From NCBI RefSeq assembly GCF_041435015.1, contig NZ_CP107989.1, positions 2,294,001-2,358,000 of the forward strand: a DNA stretch of 64,000 nucleotides. Direction: 5' to 3'. The first letter of the stretch is position 1. The number at the start of each line of letters is the position of its first letter. This DNA is from Streptomyces canus (GTDB taxonomy: Bacteria > Actinomycetota > Actinomycetes > Streptomycetales > Streptomycetaceae). The notes under the pieces are model-generated. The model saw nothing but the letters and a program-made list of their open reading frames with translations. It was not told where the DNA came from and made no database searches. Of the stretch, positions 53,787-62,331 are shown piece by piece. The translations under genes and the position numbers were made by a program.

Positions 53787-54644
53787 ATGCCCATACCGCC
53801 GCCCGCCCCCCGCTCCGCCGTCACAGCCGCCTACGCGCGCATGACCGAGGCTCTCCCGGTGCTGACGGTCACGGAGCTGCCCGCGGACACCCCCCTCCCG
53901 GCCGGTGACGGCTGGTTCACCGCCGCGGCCCTCGCGGGGAGCGGCACCGCCCTGGACACCTTCCTCGCCTGGGACGACGAGCAGGTCCTCCGAGACAACG
54001 CCAGGAAGGGCCGCCCGGACGTGATCGCCGGCTTCGGCCTGCACCGCTACACCTGGCCGGCCTGTCTCCTCTTCACGGCACCCTGGTTCCTGCACCGCAG
54101 GGTCCCCCGCTACCCGGCGCCCCGGGTCTCCTACGACCGCACCCGGGGCCCGATGGCCCTCGCGGTCCACCCGGGCCCGTTCGCCTGCCTCCCGGACGAC
54201 CCGGCCGCCACGCTCCCCGGCGCGTACACGGTCCCGGACGAGGAGTCCCTGCGCGCGGAACTGAGGGACGCGATCGCCGAGCACATGGAGCCGCTCCTCG
54301 CCGCCTTCGGCCCACGCATGCGCCGCCGCGGCAGGGCCCTGTGGGGCATGGTGACCGACGAGATCGTCGAGGGGATCTGGTACGTCGCCGAACTCCTCGG
54401 CGAGCACGAGAGGCGCCGGGCCGAACACGCCCTGGAGCTCCTCCTGCCCGGGACGACGAAGCCGTACGCCGGCTCCCCTGCCTTCCGCGTGCTCACCGGC
54501 CCCGACGGCAGGCCCCTGGCCACCCGGGACCGGATCAGCTGCTGCATGTACTACACACTGGATCCTGACGACACCTGTGCTACCTGCCCGCGCACCTGCG
54601 ACACGGACCGGATCGCCAAGCTCACGGCGGCCGCCGCCAGTTGA
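53787..54644 (+). CDS. FhuF-like (2Fe-2S) ferric-siderophore reductase
   Basis: A 285-residue protein (290 if the GTG at 53769 is used). The C-terminus has the FhuF cluster motif C-C-x10-C-x2-C: RISCCMYYTLDPDDTCATCP followed by RTC. The rest is helical with HRYTWPACLLFTAPWFLHRR, VHPGPFACLPDDPAATLP and MEPLLAAFGPRMRRRGRALW, as in siderophore reductases of the FhuF/FchR group that release Fe2+ from imported siderophores in the cytoplasm. The iron box upstream supports this role. No siderophore synthesis genes are in the window. Confidence 0.87.
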   Translation: MPIPPPAPRSAVTAAYARMTEALPVLTVTELPADTPLPAGDGWFTAAALAGSGTALDTFLAWDDEQVLRDNARKGRPDVIAGFGLHRYTWPACLLFTAPWFLHRRVPRYPAPRVSYDRTRGPMALAVHPGPFACLPDDPAATLPGAYTVPDEESLRAELRDAIAEHMEPLLAAFGPRMRRRGRALWGMVTDEIVEGIWYVAELLGEHERRRAEHALELLLPGTTKPYAGSPAFRVLTGPDGRPLATRDRISCCMYYTLDPDDTCATCPRTCDTDRIAKLTAAAAS

Positions 54645-54959
54645 GGTCCCGTCAGAGGGGACCCCGCCGCAGACCGTCCTCCCGCGTCCCGTAAGATCAG
54701 CGCCGACTGGGACGCCCGTTCGGTTACAGGCAATTCACAACTTCCTCACTTGTCGCAGGAACTTTCCGTGGAACCACCCGTACGGGTAGTCTTATTCGAA
54801 CTCAACTCCCGCCCCTCAAGCGGCAGTTCGAGCAGAACGCCGCCCTGGGCAACCCCTTGCACTTCCTTGGCGGCCTCTTGCCCCGAAAACGCCTGAGGGC
54901 CGTTGGGATTGGGCCACTATGGCGGGCGTTACGCCCTATCCCAATGCAAGGGACCCCAG
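54645..54959. promoter_or_regulatory. Intergenic region upstream of the DUF2637 gene
   Basis: About 315 bp with no gene. The A/T content is locally higher (a stretch around 54725-54810 includes TTACAGGCAATTCACAAC and GGGTAGTCTTATTCG), typical of a promoter region, but I cannot assign -10 and -35 elements with confidence. I see no tRNA fold. Confidence 0.4.
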
Positions 54960-55997
54960 ATGAGACTGACCGACATATCGCTGAACTGGTTGCTTCCGGG
55001 CGCCGTACTGCTCCTGGGCATGCTGGCGGCGGTGGCGGTGCTCGCGCGGAGCAAGCGGTCCGGCGGGGAGCACGCGAAAGACGACTCGTGGGAGCGGAGC
55101 GAGGAGCGCCGCAGGCGCAAGGAGGCCATATACGGCACCGCCTCCTATGTCCTCCTGTTCTGCTGTGCGGCGGTTGCCGCCGCCCTCTCCTTCCACGGTC
55201 TGGTGGGCTTCGGCCAGGAGAACCTCGGCCTCTCCAACGGCTGGGAGTACTTGGTCCCGTTCGGCCTGGACGGCGCGGCCATGTTCTGCTCCGTCCTCGC
55301 TGTGCGCGAGGCCAGCCACGGCGACGCCGCGCTCGGCTCCCGGATACTGGTGTGGACGTTCGCGGGCGCCGCGGCCTGGTTCAACTGGGTGCACGCGCCC
55401 AGGGGTTTCGGTCACGACGGCGCGCCTCAGTTCTTCTCCGGCATGTCCCTCTCGGCGGCCGTCCTCTTCGACCGCGCGCTGAAGCAGACCCGCCGGGCCG
55501 CGCTGCGCGAGCAGGGTCTGGTGCCGCGTCCGCTGCCCCAGATCCGCATCGTCCGCTGGCTGAGGGCGCCGCGTGAGACGTACAAGGCCTGGTCGCTGAT
55601 GCTGCTGGAGAACGTGCGCAGCCTCGACGAGGCCGTCGACGAGGTCCGCGAGGACAAGCGGGAGAAGGAAGCGGCCCGACTGCGTCGGCGCGGCGAGCAG
55701 CGCGTGGAGCGAGCCCAGCTCAAGGCGATCAGCCGGGGACACCGCGGCTTCGTCGGCCGGGGCGGCGGGCGCCAGTTGGAGGCCCCGGCGGCCCCGGCTC
55801 TGGAGCGAGCCTCCGCGGAGCCTGCCATATCCAACCCGGAGCCGCTGCCCGTACGCCAGCGTCCCTCTCTCCAGCCCGTCCGCGGCGCGTCTGAGTCGCA
55901 GTCCGTCGACCTCACCGCGGAGGACGACACAATGGCCCTGCCGCGACTCGACTCGCTGGAGCGCAAACTCAAGGATCTTGAGCAGCAGTTCGGCTGA
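54960..55997 (+). CDS. DUF2637-family membrane protein (SpdB-like)
   Basis: A 345-residue product. Four membrane segments occupy the N-terminal half (LNWLLPGAVLLLGMLAAVAV, ASYVLLFCCAAVAAALSFHG, YLVPFGLDGAAMFCSVLAVR, ILVWTFAGAAAWFNWVHAPR). The C-terminal half is charged and helical (LDEAVDEVREDKREKEAARL, RRRGEQRVERAQLKAISRGH) and ends in a coiled coil (LPRLDSLERKLKDLEQQFG). DUF2637 proteins include SpdB spread proteins of Streptomyces plasmids and integrative elements, but many are chromosomal with unknown roles. No transfer or replication gene is adjacent. The ATG at 54960 precedes the first membrane helix directly. Confidence 0.78.
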   Translation: MRLTDISLNWLLPGAVLLLGMLAAVAVLARSKRSGGEHAKDDSWERSEERRRRKEAIYGTASYVLLFCCAAVAAALSFHGLVGFGQENLGLSNGWEYLVPFGLDGAAMFCSVLAVREASHGDAALGSRILVWTFAGAAAWFNWVHAPRGFGHDGAPQFFSGMSLSAAVLFDRALKQTRRAALREQGLVPRPLPQIRIVRWLRAPRETYKAWSLMLLENVRSLDEAVDEVREDKREKEAARLRRRGEQRVERAQLKAISRGHRGFVGRGGGRQLEAPAAPALERASAEPAISNPEPLPVRQRPSLQPVRGASESQSVDLTAEDDTMALPRLDSLERKLKDLEQQFG

Positions 55998-56048
55998 GGC
56001 GAAAGCCGAGGCCAAGGCCTGAAGGGCGCGGCCCGAGAGGCCGGAGCA

Positions 56049-56095
56049 CCACGGGAGGGGGGCGTGACCGACGCGGTCACGCCCCCCTCCCGTGG
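56049..56095. terminator. Perfect 21-bp-stem bidirectional terminator
   Basis: Two exactly complementary 21-nt arms (56049-56069 and 56075-56095, GC-rich, beginning CCACGGGAGG and ending CCTCCCGTGG) enclose the 5-nt loop GACGC. It sits 51 bp past the DUF2637 stop and 1 bp past the stop of the convergent ATPase gene, and so can end transcription from both sides. Confidence 0.85.
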
Positions 56096-56096
56096 T

Positions 56097-56579
56097 TCAC
56101 GCCGTTCCGGCGTCGAGTTCGAACCAGACGGCCTTGCCCACGCCGTGTGCCCGTACGCCCCAGGCGTCCGCGAGGGACTGCACCAGGACCAGGCCCCTGC
56201 CGTGTGTACCGTCGCCGGCGTTCGGTACGCGCATCCGGGGTCTGCGGGCCACGAAGTCCCGCACCTCGACCCTCAGCGCCCGGGGCCCCACCGTGGCCGT
56301 CACGACCGCGTCGTCGTCGGTGTGCACGAGTGCGTTGGTGACGAGTTCACTGGCGAGCAGTTCGGCTATCTCGGATCGTCCGGGCCTCCCCCAATGTCGT
56401 AACAACTCGCGCAAGGCCCTGCGTGTCTCGGGTACGGCCCCCAGGTCCGCCCGCTCCAGTCTGCGCCGGAGCTGAGGCGACTGCGCCTGCTCCAGGGCGC
56501 TGTCCGCCTTCTCCTCCATGGTCTTTGCCGAGAAGGCCCCTACTGCCGTGGGACCGCCTCCTCGTGCCTGCCTCTTCAT
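56097..56579 (-). CDS. Anti-sigma-type HATPase_c domain protein
   Basis: A 160-residue GHKL ATPase: LRELLRHWGRPGRSEIAELL, N box LASELVTNALVHTDDDAVVT, G1 region VEVRDFVARRPRMRVP and G2 THGRGLVLVQSLADAWGVRA with KAVWFEL at the end. This is the RsbW/SpoIIAB-like fold of the stand-alone regulators abundant in Streptomyces, which phosphorylate STAS antagonists and may bind sigma factors. All nucleotide-binding boxes look present. It is the only intact GHKL regulator in the window, so it could in principle partner the rsbV-like gene at 4.8 kb, but nothing in the sequence shows this. Confidence 0.85.
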   Translation of the reverse strand: MKRQARGGGPTAVGAFSAKTMEEKADSALEQAQSPQLRRRLERADLGAVPETRRALRELLRHWGRPGRSEIAELLASELVTNALVHTDDDAVVTATVGPRALRVEVRDFVARRPRMRVPNAGDGTHGRGLVLVQSLADAWGVRAHGVGKAVWFELDAGTA

Positions 56580-57325
56580 GACCCCCGCCCGCGTGCCGAT
56601 GTCGGTTCCCCTCCTGCTCGAACACGTTCACGGGGATCCATGCCCCCCTGGTTCATGCGCCAGTCATGTCGAATCGTCAACGACCGGGTGTTCGGCCACG
56701 TTTGCGGGGGCGACCACGGCGGTGCCGACGGAGCGGACGAATCCCGGGCCACGCCCCGCGGACCACCGCGCACGCCGGAGCCGCTCCGACGGGGCGGCGC
56801 CCCGCGGCGACCCGTACGGGCCGCCCGACACGCGGCGCGTATGCCGCCGGCCCCCTCCGTGCGGCAGGTGCCCTGCGAACCGGTGTCGGGGTTCCGGACG
56901 CCACGGGCGCCGCGCGAGCCCTTCACTCCTGGAAGGCGCGGGAAATCACCTGGTCGGCGGGGTGGTTCCGAGGGACGCGAGGAGTGCGCGGACCTGGGCC
57001 TCCGGGCGGGAACCGGTCCCGGATTCACACGTTCCGTTCCGGGCCTCGAGGTGAGGAGCCTGCCGTACGACGACCCGCGCGCCCCCTGAAACGGAGTGCA
57101 CCCCCGCCGCCGGCACCCGACGATCGGGTCCGGCGAGCGGAGGTGAAATGGTGCGTCCGTTCCCGGAGGCGGCAGCCGACCCCGAGGTGCCACAGGGCTG
57201 CTGAGCCATGTGGCTCCGGGACACCGGGACCACCGGGCATGGGCCAATCTGCCGACCTCGCACTGCCGACCTCGCCGTACCCGGCGAACAGGTGTGGCAG
57301 TCGGGAAACTGGCCGGAATCCGCCA
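56580..57325. other. Long intergenic region
   Basis: About 745 bp between the ATPase and a secreted protein gene, both on the minus strand. Open frames on either strand are Arg/Gly/Pro-rich with no domain, no good ribosome binding site and no consistent codon periodicity that I can see. I therefore call no gene. It should hold the promoter of the ATPase gene and possibly a small RNA, but no specific structure stood out. Confidence 0.45.
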
Positions 57326-57799
57326 CTACTTGCCTGCGACGCCCTTGGTGCCGATGTGGAAGATCTTGTGGCTGCCACGGGTCATGTCGACCACGAGGGT
57401 GCTGGTCTGCCCGGCGCTCCAGGTGAGGGTGACGACGGCCTCGGTGCGGGCGGCGGTGGTGCCGTTGTCGGTGACCTTCCACGCGAGGGGCACGTTCTGG
57501 GCGCGCAGGACGCCGTCGGCGTGCTCCTTCTCCTCCCAGGCGTTCAGTTCCTTCTGGAAGGCGGGCGTGAGGTAGTGGGCGCGGAGGGCGTCCCGGAGGT
57601 CGCCGCTGCCCTCGTCGGTCACCGCGTCGATGTAGGCGCCGTAGAAGTCGGCGATGCGCGTGATGTTGTCGGAGGGCTTCCCGCTGACGCTGCGCGGTGC
57701 TCCGGCGGAGGCCTGGGCCGTGACGCCGAGGCCGAGGGCCAGGGCGAGGCCGAGGCCGAGGGCCAGGGTGGTGCGGCGGGTCGCCTTGGTCGTGTTCAT
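57326..57799 (-). CDS. Small secreted protein
   Basis: A 157-residue exported protein. The signal peptide core is a run of Leu/Gly/Ala repeats (LALGLGLALALGLGV) encoded by a repeated GAGGCC-rich DNA stretch, ending at AQASAG. The mature part is a compact domain (NITRIADFYGAYIDAVTDEG, LRDALRAHYLTPAFQKELNA, AVVTLTWSAGQTSTLVVDMT) with an NTF2/DUF3828-like look. Function unknown. It is followed by nothing on the same strand for 745 bp and preceded by another secreted protein gene 95 bp upstream, which may share its promoter. Confidence 0.72.
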   Translation of the reverse strand: MNTTKATRRTTLALGLGLALALGLGVTAQASAGAPRSVSGKPSDNITRIADFYGAYIDAVTDEGSGDLRDALRAHYLTPAFQKELNAWEEKEHADGVLRAQNVPLAWKVTDNGTTAARTEAVVTLTWSAGQTSTLVVDMTRGSHKIFHIGTKGVAGK

Positions 57800-57894
57800 C
57801 TGTGTTCCCCGTTTTCTTTCAGGTTTCTGCTACTGGTCATGTGGTCCGTGCGGGGCCGCCCGCCCGACCCCCGTGCGGGAGGGCGGCCCCGGCT

Positions 57895-58506
57895 TCAGTG
57901 GAGCTTGTTCACCGCGGTGGCGGTCGTCTTCTTGAAGGCCTTCACCGGGGCGTCGGCGAAGTCGCCCATCTGGGACCACTCCACGACGGTGACGGTCCGG
58001 TCGTCCCGGCCGACGGAGAGCAGGTGGATGTCGGTGGCGCCGAACGAGTGCTCGGTGTGCAGGCCGTGCACCCGGGCGCCCTCCTCGACCGCGACCTTGC
58101 CGTAGTCCTTGTACGTGGCCTGGAGATCCGGGTCGCCCTGTTCGAGGCGGTCCGCGCAGGTGCGGATCTCCTTGTTCATACGGGTGGCGAGGGCCGCGGC
58201 CTTGGTCTTGGTGCCGACCTCGATCGTCAGCTGGCGGGCGCTGGTGTCCAGGTCGGTGCGGAAGTCGCGGTACCGGGAGTCGTAGCCCGGCAGCGCGTCC
58301 TTCAGACAGAGCTGCAGTTCCTCCGGTACGCCGTCGGTCACCTTGCCCGCCGTCCACGTGGACGAGGGGTGCGGCGGGAGGTCGGCGGCCGAGAGGAACT
58401 TGGGCGCGGCCGGCGCGGCTCCGGCCTGCACGGCGAGGGTGACGCCGAGCATGAGGCCGGTGAGAGAGAGTACGGTGAGCCCGCCTGCTCGACTGTGCTT
58501 GGGCAT
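57895..58506 (-). CDS. Secreted protein of unknown function
   Basis: A 203-residue protein with a signal peptide (LTVLSLTGLMLGVTLAVQAG). The mature domain contains two cysteines (LQLCLKDALPG, IRTCADRLEQ) likely to form a disulfide and a beta-rich end (GATDIHLLSVGRDDRTVTVV). It resembles the extracellular sensor-type domains seen in actinobacterial PknH-like and related secreted proteins, but the match is weak. GGGGGAC precedes the ATG at 58506. It is divergent from the membrane-anchored XRE regulator. Confidence 0.7.
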   Translation of the reverse strand: MPKHSRAGGLTVLSLTGLMLGVTLAVQAGAAPAAPKFLSAADLPPHPSSTWTAGKVTDGVPEELQLCLKDALPGYDSRYRDFRTDLDTSARQLTIEVGTKTKAAALATRMNKEIRTCADRLEQGDPDLQATYKDYGKVAVEEGARVHGLHTEHSFGATDIHLLSVGRDDRTVTVVEWSQMGDFADAPVKAFKKTTATAVNKLH

Positions 58507-58580
58507 GAGTGTCCCCCGTGAGATGCGTACAGGAATGTGGGATGCCACGACGACGCCGGATGGTCGGTCCGGCCCGGTCG

Positions 58581-58610
58581 GTGTGACACCAAGAGCATCA
58601 GCGGTCACAC
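58581..58610. promoter_or_regulatory. Candidate operator: GTGTGAC-N16-GTCACAC
   Basis: Two 7-bp inverted arms, 16 bp apart, lie in the 211-bp divergent region between the secreted protein gene (start 58506) and the XRE regulator (start 58718). The spacing suits a dimeric DNA-binding protein contacting successive turns. It is a plausible autoregulatory site for the XRE protein; no experiment supports this. Confidence 0.35.
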
Positions 58611-58717
58611 GGGGCGGACGCAACATGGGACACGGGATCCGTCGGCATGGAACCATCCCAGGCCGTCTGACGTGCAGGTATAGGGAGTGCCTGGGATGCG
58701 GGATCTAGGGGGAATCG

Positions 58718-60142
58718 TTGTCGGCACCTGAACCACAGGACGATGTCCAGGAGTTCGCGGCCCTGCTGCGGCGGCTGAAGGAGGGCACGGACCGCAGCTA
58801 CGGCTCGCTGGCCCGGCGGCTGGGCATGAACACCTCGACCCTGCACCGGTACTGCGCGGGCGACGCGGTACCGGTCGACTTCGCACCGGCGGAACGGTTC
58901 GCGGCGCTGTGCGGGGCATCGGCCGAGGAGCGGATGGACCTGCACCGGCTGTGGCTCTCGGCGGTCGCGGCGAGACAGCGACCGCGGACTGCGGAGTCGT
59001 CTGAGACGTCGGAGTCGTCGGAGTCGACAGCGGCTCTGGTCGTGCCGGCGGGGGCAGGGCCGACGGAGGTAGCGGGCGACCCTCGCGCGGACGCAGCCTG
59101 CGAGCCGGGCCCGGAGAGCGCATTCGAGGGACCGGACGACAGTGAGAGTGCGGGTGAGCCGGACACCGTGCGGGTGACGGGGTCCGCTCCCCCGCCCCGC
59201 CCCTGGTACCGCCGTCGGCGTTTCCTCGTCACCGCGGCCGCCGTCGTGGTCGCTCTCGCCACTCTGGGCAGTCTTTCGGCGCTGCCGTCCGGCCGTCCCG
59301 CCTCGGACAAGGTGGCCCAGGCTCCTGACCCGTCATCCCGGACGACCGCGTCGGGCCTGCCGGACCGTTCCGGATCGCCGTCACCGAGACCCTCCGCCAC
59401 GTCCGCCTCCCCCTCGGCCGAGACCACCGGAACGCGGCCCTCCGCCTCGGCGTCCCACGGCCGCGGCACCGCGAAGGAGGGCCCGGGGGCCGGACAGCAG
59501 GGGACCTCCGTCGGCACGCCCCTGACCTGGAGCGCGAACTCCCAGATCTGGGAGGGAAGCTGCGGTCACGACTACGTCATCGACAAGCCGCCCTCCCAGG
59601 TTCCCCCGCCCCCGCTCGTGCAGGACGCCGGGATCTGGGCGGCGACGCAGGGCGCGATCCACGGGCGGGAGACGAAGGTGCAGATCTCCGTGCAGGGACG
59701 GTCGTCCACGGCCGTCGTCCTGGAGGCGCTCCGCGTCCGGATCACCGGCCGCAGCTCCCCGGCACCCGGTACCGCGTACGCCATGGACCAGGGCTGTGGC
59801 GGCGGGATCACCCCGCGCGGCTTCGACGTGAACCTGGACATCGACCGCCCCATCGCCCACGCGGTCGCCGGCAACGACACCGGACAGACCGTCCCCGCGG
59901 TGCAGTTCCCCTACCGGGTCTCCGCCACGGACCCGGAGGTACTGCTGGTCACCGCGACGACGCAGACGTACGACTGCAACTGGTACCTCGAACTCGACTG
60001 GTCCTCGCAGGGCCGCACCGGCACGGTCCGCATCGACGACCACGGCCGCCCGTTCCGCACGACCAGCATCAAGGGCCTGACGCGTCTCTGGTACGGCACG
60101 AACGCCGCGGGCGAGCGGGCCTGGGTGGAGTCCGGCACCTAG
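58718..60142 (+). CDS. Membrane-anchored XRE-type HTH protein with extracellular domain
   Basis: A 474-residue one-component-like protein. The N-terminal HTH (LLRRLKEGTDRSYGSLARRL, GMNTSTLHRYCAGDAVPVDF) is followed by an acidic Ser/Glu-rich linker and a basic stop-transfer segment (YRRRRF). One membrane helix (VTAAAVVVALATLGSLSALP), a Ser/Pro/Thr-rich stalk and a roughly 200-residue extracytoplasmic domain with four cysteines come next (EGSCGHDYVIDKPPSQVPPP, DQGCGGG, TYDCNWYLELDWSS). It could transmit an outside signal directly to DNA. The start is a TTG with GGGGGAA upstream. The stop shares the CTAG with the convergent VOC gene. Confidence 0.8.
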   Translation: MSAPEPQDDVQEFAALLRRLKEGTDRSYGSLARRLGMNTSTLHRYCAGDAVPVDFAPAERFAALCGASAEERMDLHRLWLSAVAARQRPRTAESSETSESSESTAALVVPAGAGPTEVAGDPRADAACEPGPESAFEGPDDSESAGEPDTVRVTGSAPPPRPWYRRRRFLVTAAAVVVALATLGSLSALPSGRPASDKVAQAPDPSSRTTASGLPDRSGSPSPRPSATSASPSAETTGTRPSASASHGRGTAKEGPGAGQQGTSVGTPLTWSANSQIWEGSCGHDYVIDKPPSQVPPPPLVQDAGIWAATQGAIHGRETKVQISVQGRSSTAVVLEALRVRITGRSSPAPGTAYAMDQGCGGGITPRGFDVNLDIDRPIAHAVAGNDTGQTVPAVQFPYRVSATDPEVLLVTATTQTYDCNWYLELDWSSQGRTGTVRIDDHGRPFRTTSIKGLTRLWYGTNAAGERAWVESGT

Positions 60143-60507
60143 GAGCCGGCCGCGGACCCCACCCGGTGAGCCGTGCCGTCGGGGTCCACGTAGGCGAACT
60201 CCCGTAGTCCGTAAGGCGTGTCGGCCGGCTCGACGAAGCGGCCCTCGACGCCGGAGGCCCTCCACTCGGCATGGACGGCGTCGGCGTCACTCACGTACAG
60301 GTAGACGACGGCTCCGGTGCGCAGAGGGTCGTGCTCGGACCACTCGCTGAGGTGCATCGAGACCGCACCCCGCTCGACGAAGCCGTACCGCTGCGGACCG
60401 TCGTAGGCACGCGCGGCGAAGCCCAGCAGACGGTATCGCTCCAGGGCCACGTCGAGGTTCCGGACCGGGACGACGGGCGCGACGTCGGTGAAGGCGATGT
60501 CTGGCAT
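60139..60507 (-). CDS. VOC-superfamily (bleomycin-resistance-like) protein
   Basis: A 122-residue protein with paired VOC modules: VAPVVPVRNLDVALERYRLL, GAVSMHLSEWSEHDP, AVVYLYVSDADAVHAEWRAS and LREFAYVDPDGTAHRVGSA. It resembles Ble-type binding proteins that sequester glycopeptide-like drugs. The usual HE metal ligands of glyoxalases are not obvious, so binding without catalysis is more likely. No link to neighbours is evident; the start lies 27 bp from the stop of the ThDP enzyme gene upstream on the same strand. Confidence 0.82.
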   Translation of the reverse strand: MPDIAFTDVAPVVPVRNLDVALERYRLLGFAARAYDGPQRYGFVERGAVSMHLSEWSEHDPLRTGAVVYLYVSDADAVHAEWRASGVEGRFVEPADTPYGLREFAYVDPDGTAHRVGSAAGS

Positions 60508-60534
60508 GCGGCCAGTCTTGCATCCACGGGCTGC

Positions 60535-62277
60535 TCAGGGCCGGGGGACGTTCCGGAGGTTGGAGCGGGCCATCTGGAGCATGCGGCCGACTCCTCCGTC
60601 AAGGACGATCTTCGAGGCGGACAGGGCGAAGCCGGTGACCATCTCGGTGCTGATCTTCGGCGGGATGGAGAGGGCGTTGGGGTCGGTGACGATGTCGACG
60701 AGGGCGGGACCCTTGTGCTTGAACGCCGACTTCAGTGCCCCGGCGAGGTCCTTGGGCTTCTCCACGCGCACGCCATGGGCACCGCAGGCGCGGGCCACGG
60801 CCGCGAAGTCGGGGTTCTTGTTGGTGGTGCCGTAGGAGGGGAGCCCGGCGACCAGCATCTCCAACTCGACCATGCCGAGCGAGGAGTTGTTGAAGAGGAC
60901 GACCTTCACGGGGAGGTCGTACTGGACGAGGGTCAGGAAGTCGCCCATCAGCATGGAGAACCCACCGTCGCCGGACATCGACACGACCTGTCGCCCGCGG
61001 TCGGTGAACTGCGCCCCGATCGCCATCGGCAGCGCGTTGGCCATCGAGCCGTGTGAGAAGGAACCGATCACCCGGCGGCGGCCGTTGGGCGAGATGTAAC
61101 GGGCGGCCCACACATTGCACATGCCGGTGTCGACGGTGAACACCGCGTCGTCGTCGGCGAGTTCGTCGAGTACGGAGGCCACGTACTCGGGATGGATCGG
61201 GACGTGCTTGTCGACCTTGCGGGTGTACGCCTTCACGACCCCTTCGAGTGCGTCGGCGTGCTTCTTGAGCATCTTGTCGAGGAAGCGCCGGTTCGTCTTG
61301 GCCTTCACCCGGGGCGTCAGACAGCGCAGGGTCTCCTTCACGTCGCCCCACACGGCGAGGTCGAGCTTGGAGCGGCGGCCCAAGTGCTCCGGACGTACGT
61401 CGACTTGGGCGATCTTGACGTCGTCGGGGAGGAAGGCGTTGTACGGGAAGTCGGTGCCGAGCAGGATCAGCAGGTCGCACTCGTGGGTGGCCTCGTAGGC
61501 GGCGCCGTAGCCGAGCAGTCCGCTCATGCCGACGTCGAAGGGGTTGTCGTACTGGATCCACTCCTTGCCCCTGAGGGCGTGCCCCACCGGTGACTTGACC
61601 TTCTCGGCGAACTCCATGACCTCGGCGTGCGCGCCCGCCGTGCCGCTGCCGCAGAACAGGGTGACCCTGTCGGCCTTGTCGATCATCTCGACGAGCTTGT
61701 CGATCTCGGCGTCGCCGGGGCGGACGCTGGGCCGGGAGGTGACGAGGGCGGTCTCGGCGGCCTTGTCGGGGGCGGGCTGGTCGGCGATGTCGCCGGGGAG
61801 GGTGACGACGCTGACGCCGGAGCGGCCGACGGCGTTCTGGATGGCGGTCTGGAGCAGCCTCGGCATCTGCTGCGGGTTGGAGATCATCTCGCTGTAGTGG
61901 CTGCACTCGCGGAACAGCTGGTCCGGGTGGGTCTCCTGGAAGTAGCCGAGGCCGATCTCGCTGGAGGGGATGTGCGAGGCGAGGGCGAGCACGGGGGCCA
62001 TCGAGCGGTGGGCGTCGTAGAGCCCGTTGATGAGGTGCAGGTTGCCGGGTCCGCAGGAACCGGCGCAGGCGGCGAGAGTGCCGGTGATCTGGGCCTCCGC
62101 GCCCGCGGCGAAGGCGGCGGTCTCCTCGTGCCGTACGTGCACCCAGTCGATGGCGGAGTTGCGGCGGACGGCGTCCACGACGGGGTTGAGGCTGTCGCCG
62201 ACGACGCCGTAGAGGCGCTTCACCCCGGCCTTGACGAGGATGTCCACGAACTGTTCGGCGACGTTCTGCTTGGCCAT
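60535..62277 (-). CDS. poxB: ThDP-dependent pyruvate oxidase/dehydrogenase (PoxB-like)
   Basis: A 580-residue three-domain enzyme. The N-terminal pyrimidine domain carries the activating glutamate (VRHEETAAFAAGAEAQITGT), a central FAD-type domain follows (LGYGAAYEATHECDLLILLG), and the C-terminal pyrophosphate domain has the metal motif SGDGGFSMLMGDFLTLVQYD ending at LFNNSS. PoxB-type enzymes oxidatively decarboxylate pyruvate to acetate and CO2 and pass electrons to quinone at the membrane. The C-terminal tail (MLQMARSNLRNVPRP) resembles the membrane-binding tail of the family. The start at 62277 is just downstream of the PP2C gene, with which it may be co-transcribed. Confidence 0.88.
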   Translation of the reverse strand: MAKQNVAEQFVDILVKAGVKRLYGVVGDSLNPVVDAVRRNSAIDWVHVRHEETAAFAAGAEAQITGTLAACAGSCGPGNLHLINGLYDAHRSMAPVLALASHIPSSEIGLGYFQETHPDQLFRECSHYSEMISNPQQMPRLLQTAIQNAVGRSGVSVVTLPGDIADQPAPDKAAETALVTSRPSVRPGDAEIDKLVEMIDKADRVTLFCGSGTAGAHAEVMEFAEKVKSPVGHALRGKEWIQYDNPFDVGMSGLLGYGAAYEATHECDLLILLGTDFPYNAFLPDDVKIAQVDVRPEHLGRRSKLDLAVWGDVKETLRCLTPRVKAKTNRRFLDKMLKKHADALEGVVKAYTRKVDKHVPIHPEYVASVLDELADDDAVFTVDTGMCNVWAARYISPNGRRRVIGSFSHGSMANALPMAIGAQFTDRGRQVVSMSGDGGFSMLMGDFLTLVQYDLPVKVVLFNNSSLGMVELEMLVAGLPSYGTTNKNPDFAAVARACGAHGVRVEKPKDLAGALKSAFKHKGPALVDIVTDPNALSIPPKISTEMVTGFALSASKIVLDGGVGRMLQMARSNLRNVPRP

Positions 62278-62331
62278 GGAACCATGCACCCCTTCGGTCT
62301 CCTTGGGTCCATCAATCCACAATGGCCGCGA

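Noticed and set aside
54960..55997. Evidence for an integrated plasmid (DUF2637/SpdB-like gene)
   Set aside because: No integrase, replication, FtsK/Tra gene or tRNA attachment site is nearby, so a chromosomal DUF2637 protein is the simpler reading.
56576..57247. A 223-codon minus-strand frame upstream of the ATPase gene
   Set aside because: Arg/Pro/Gly-rich translation, no recognisable domain and no convincing ribosome binding site.
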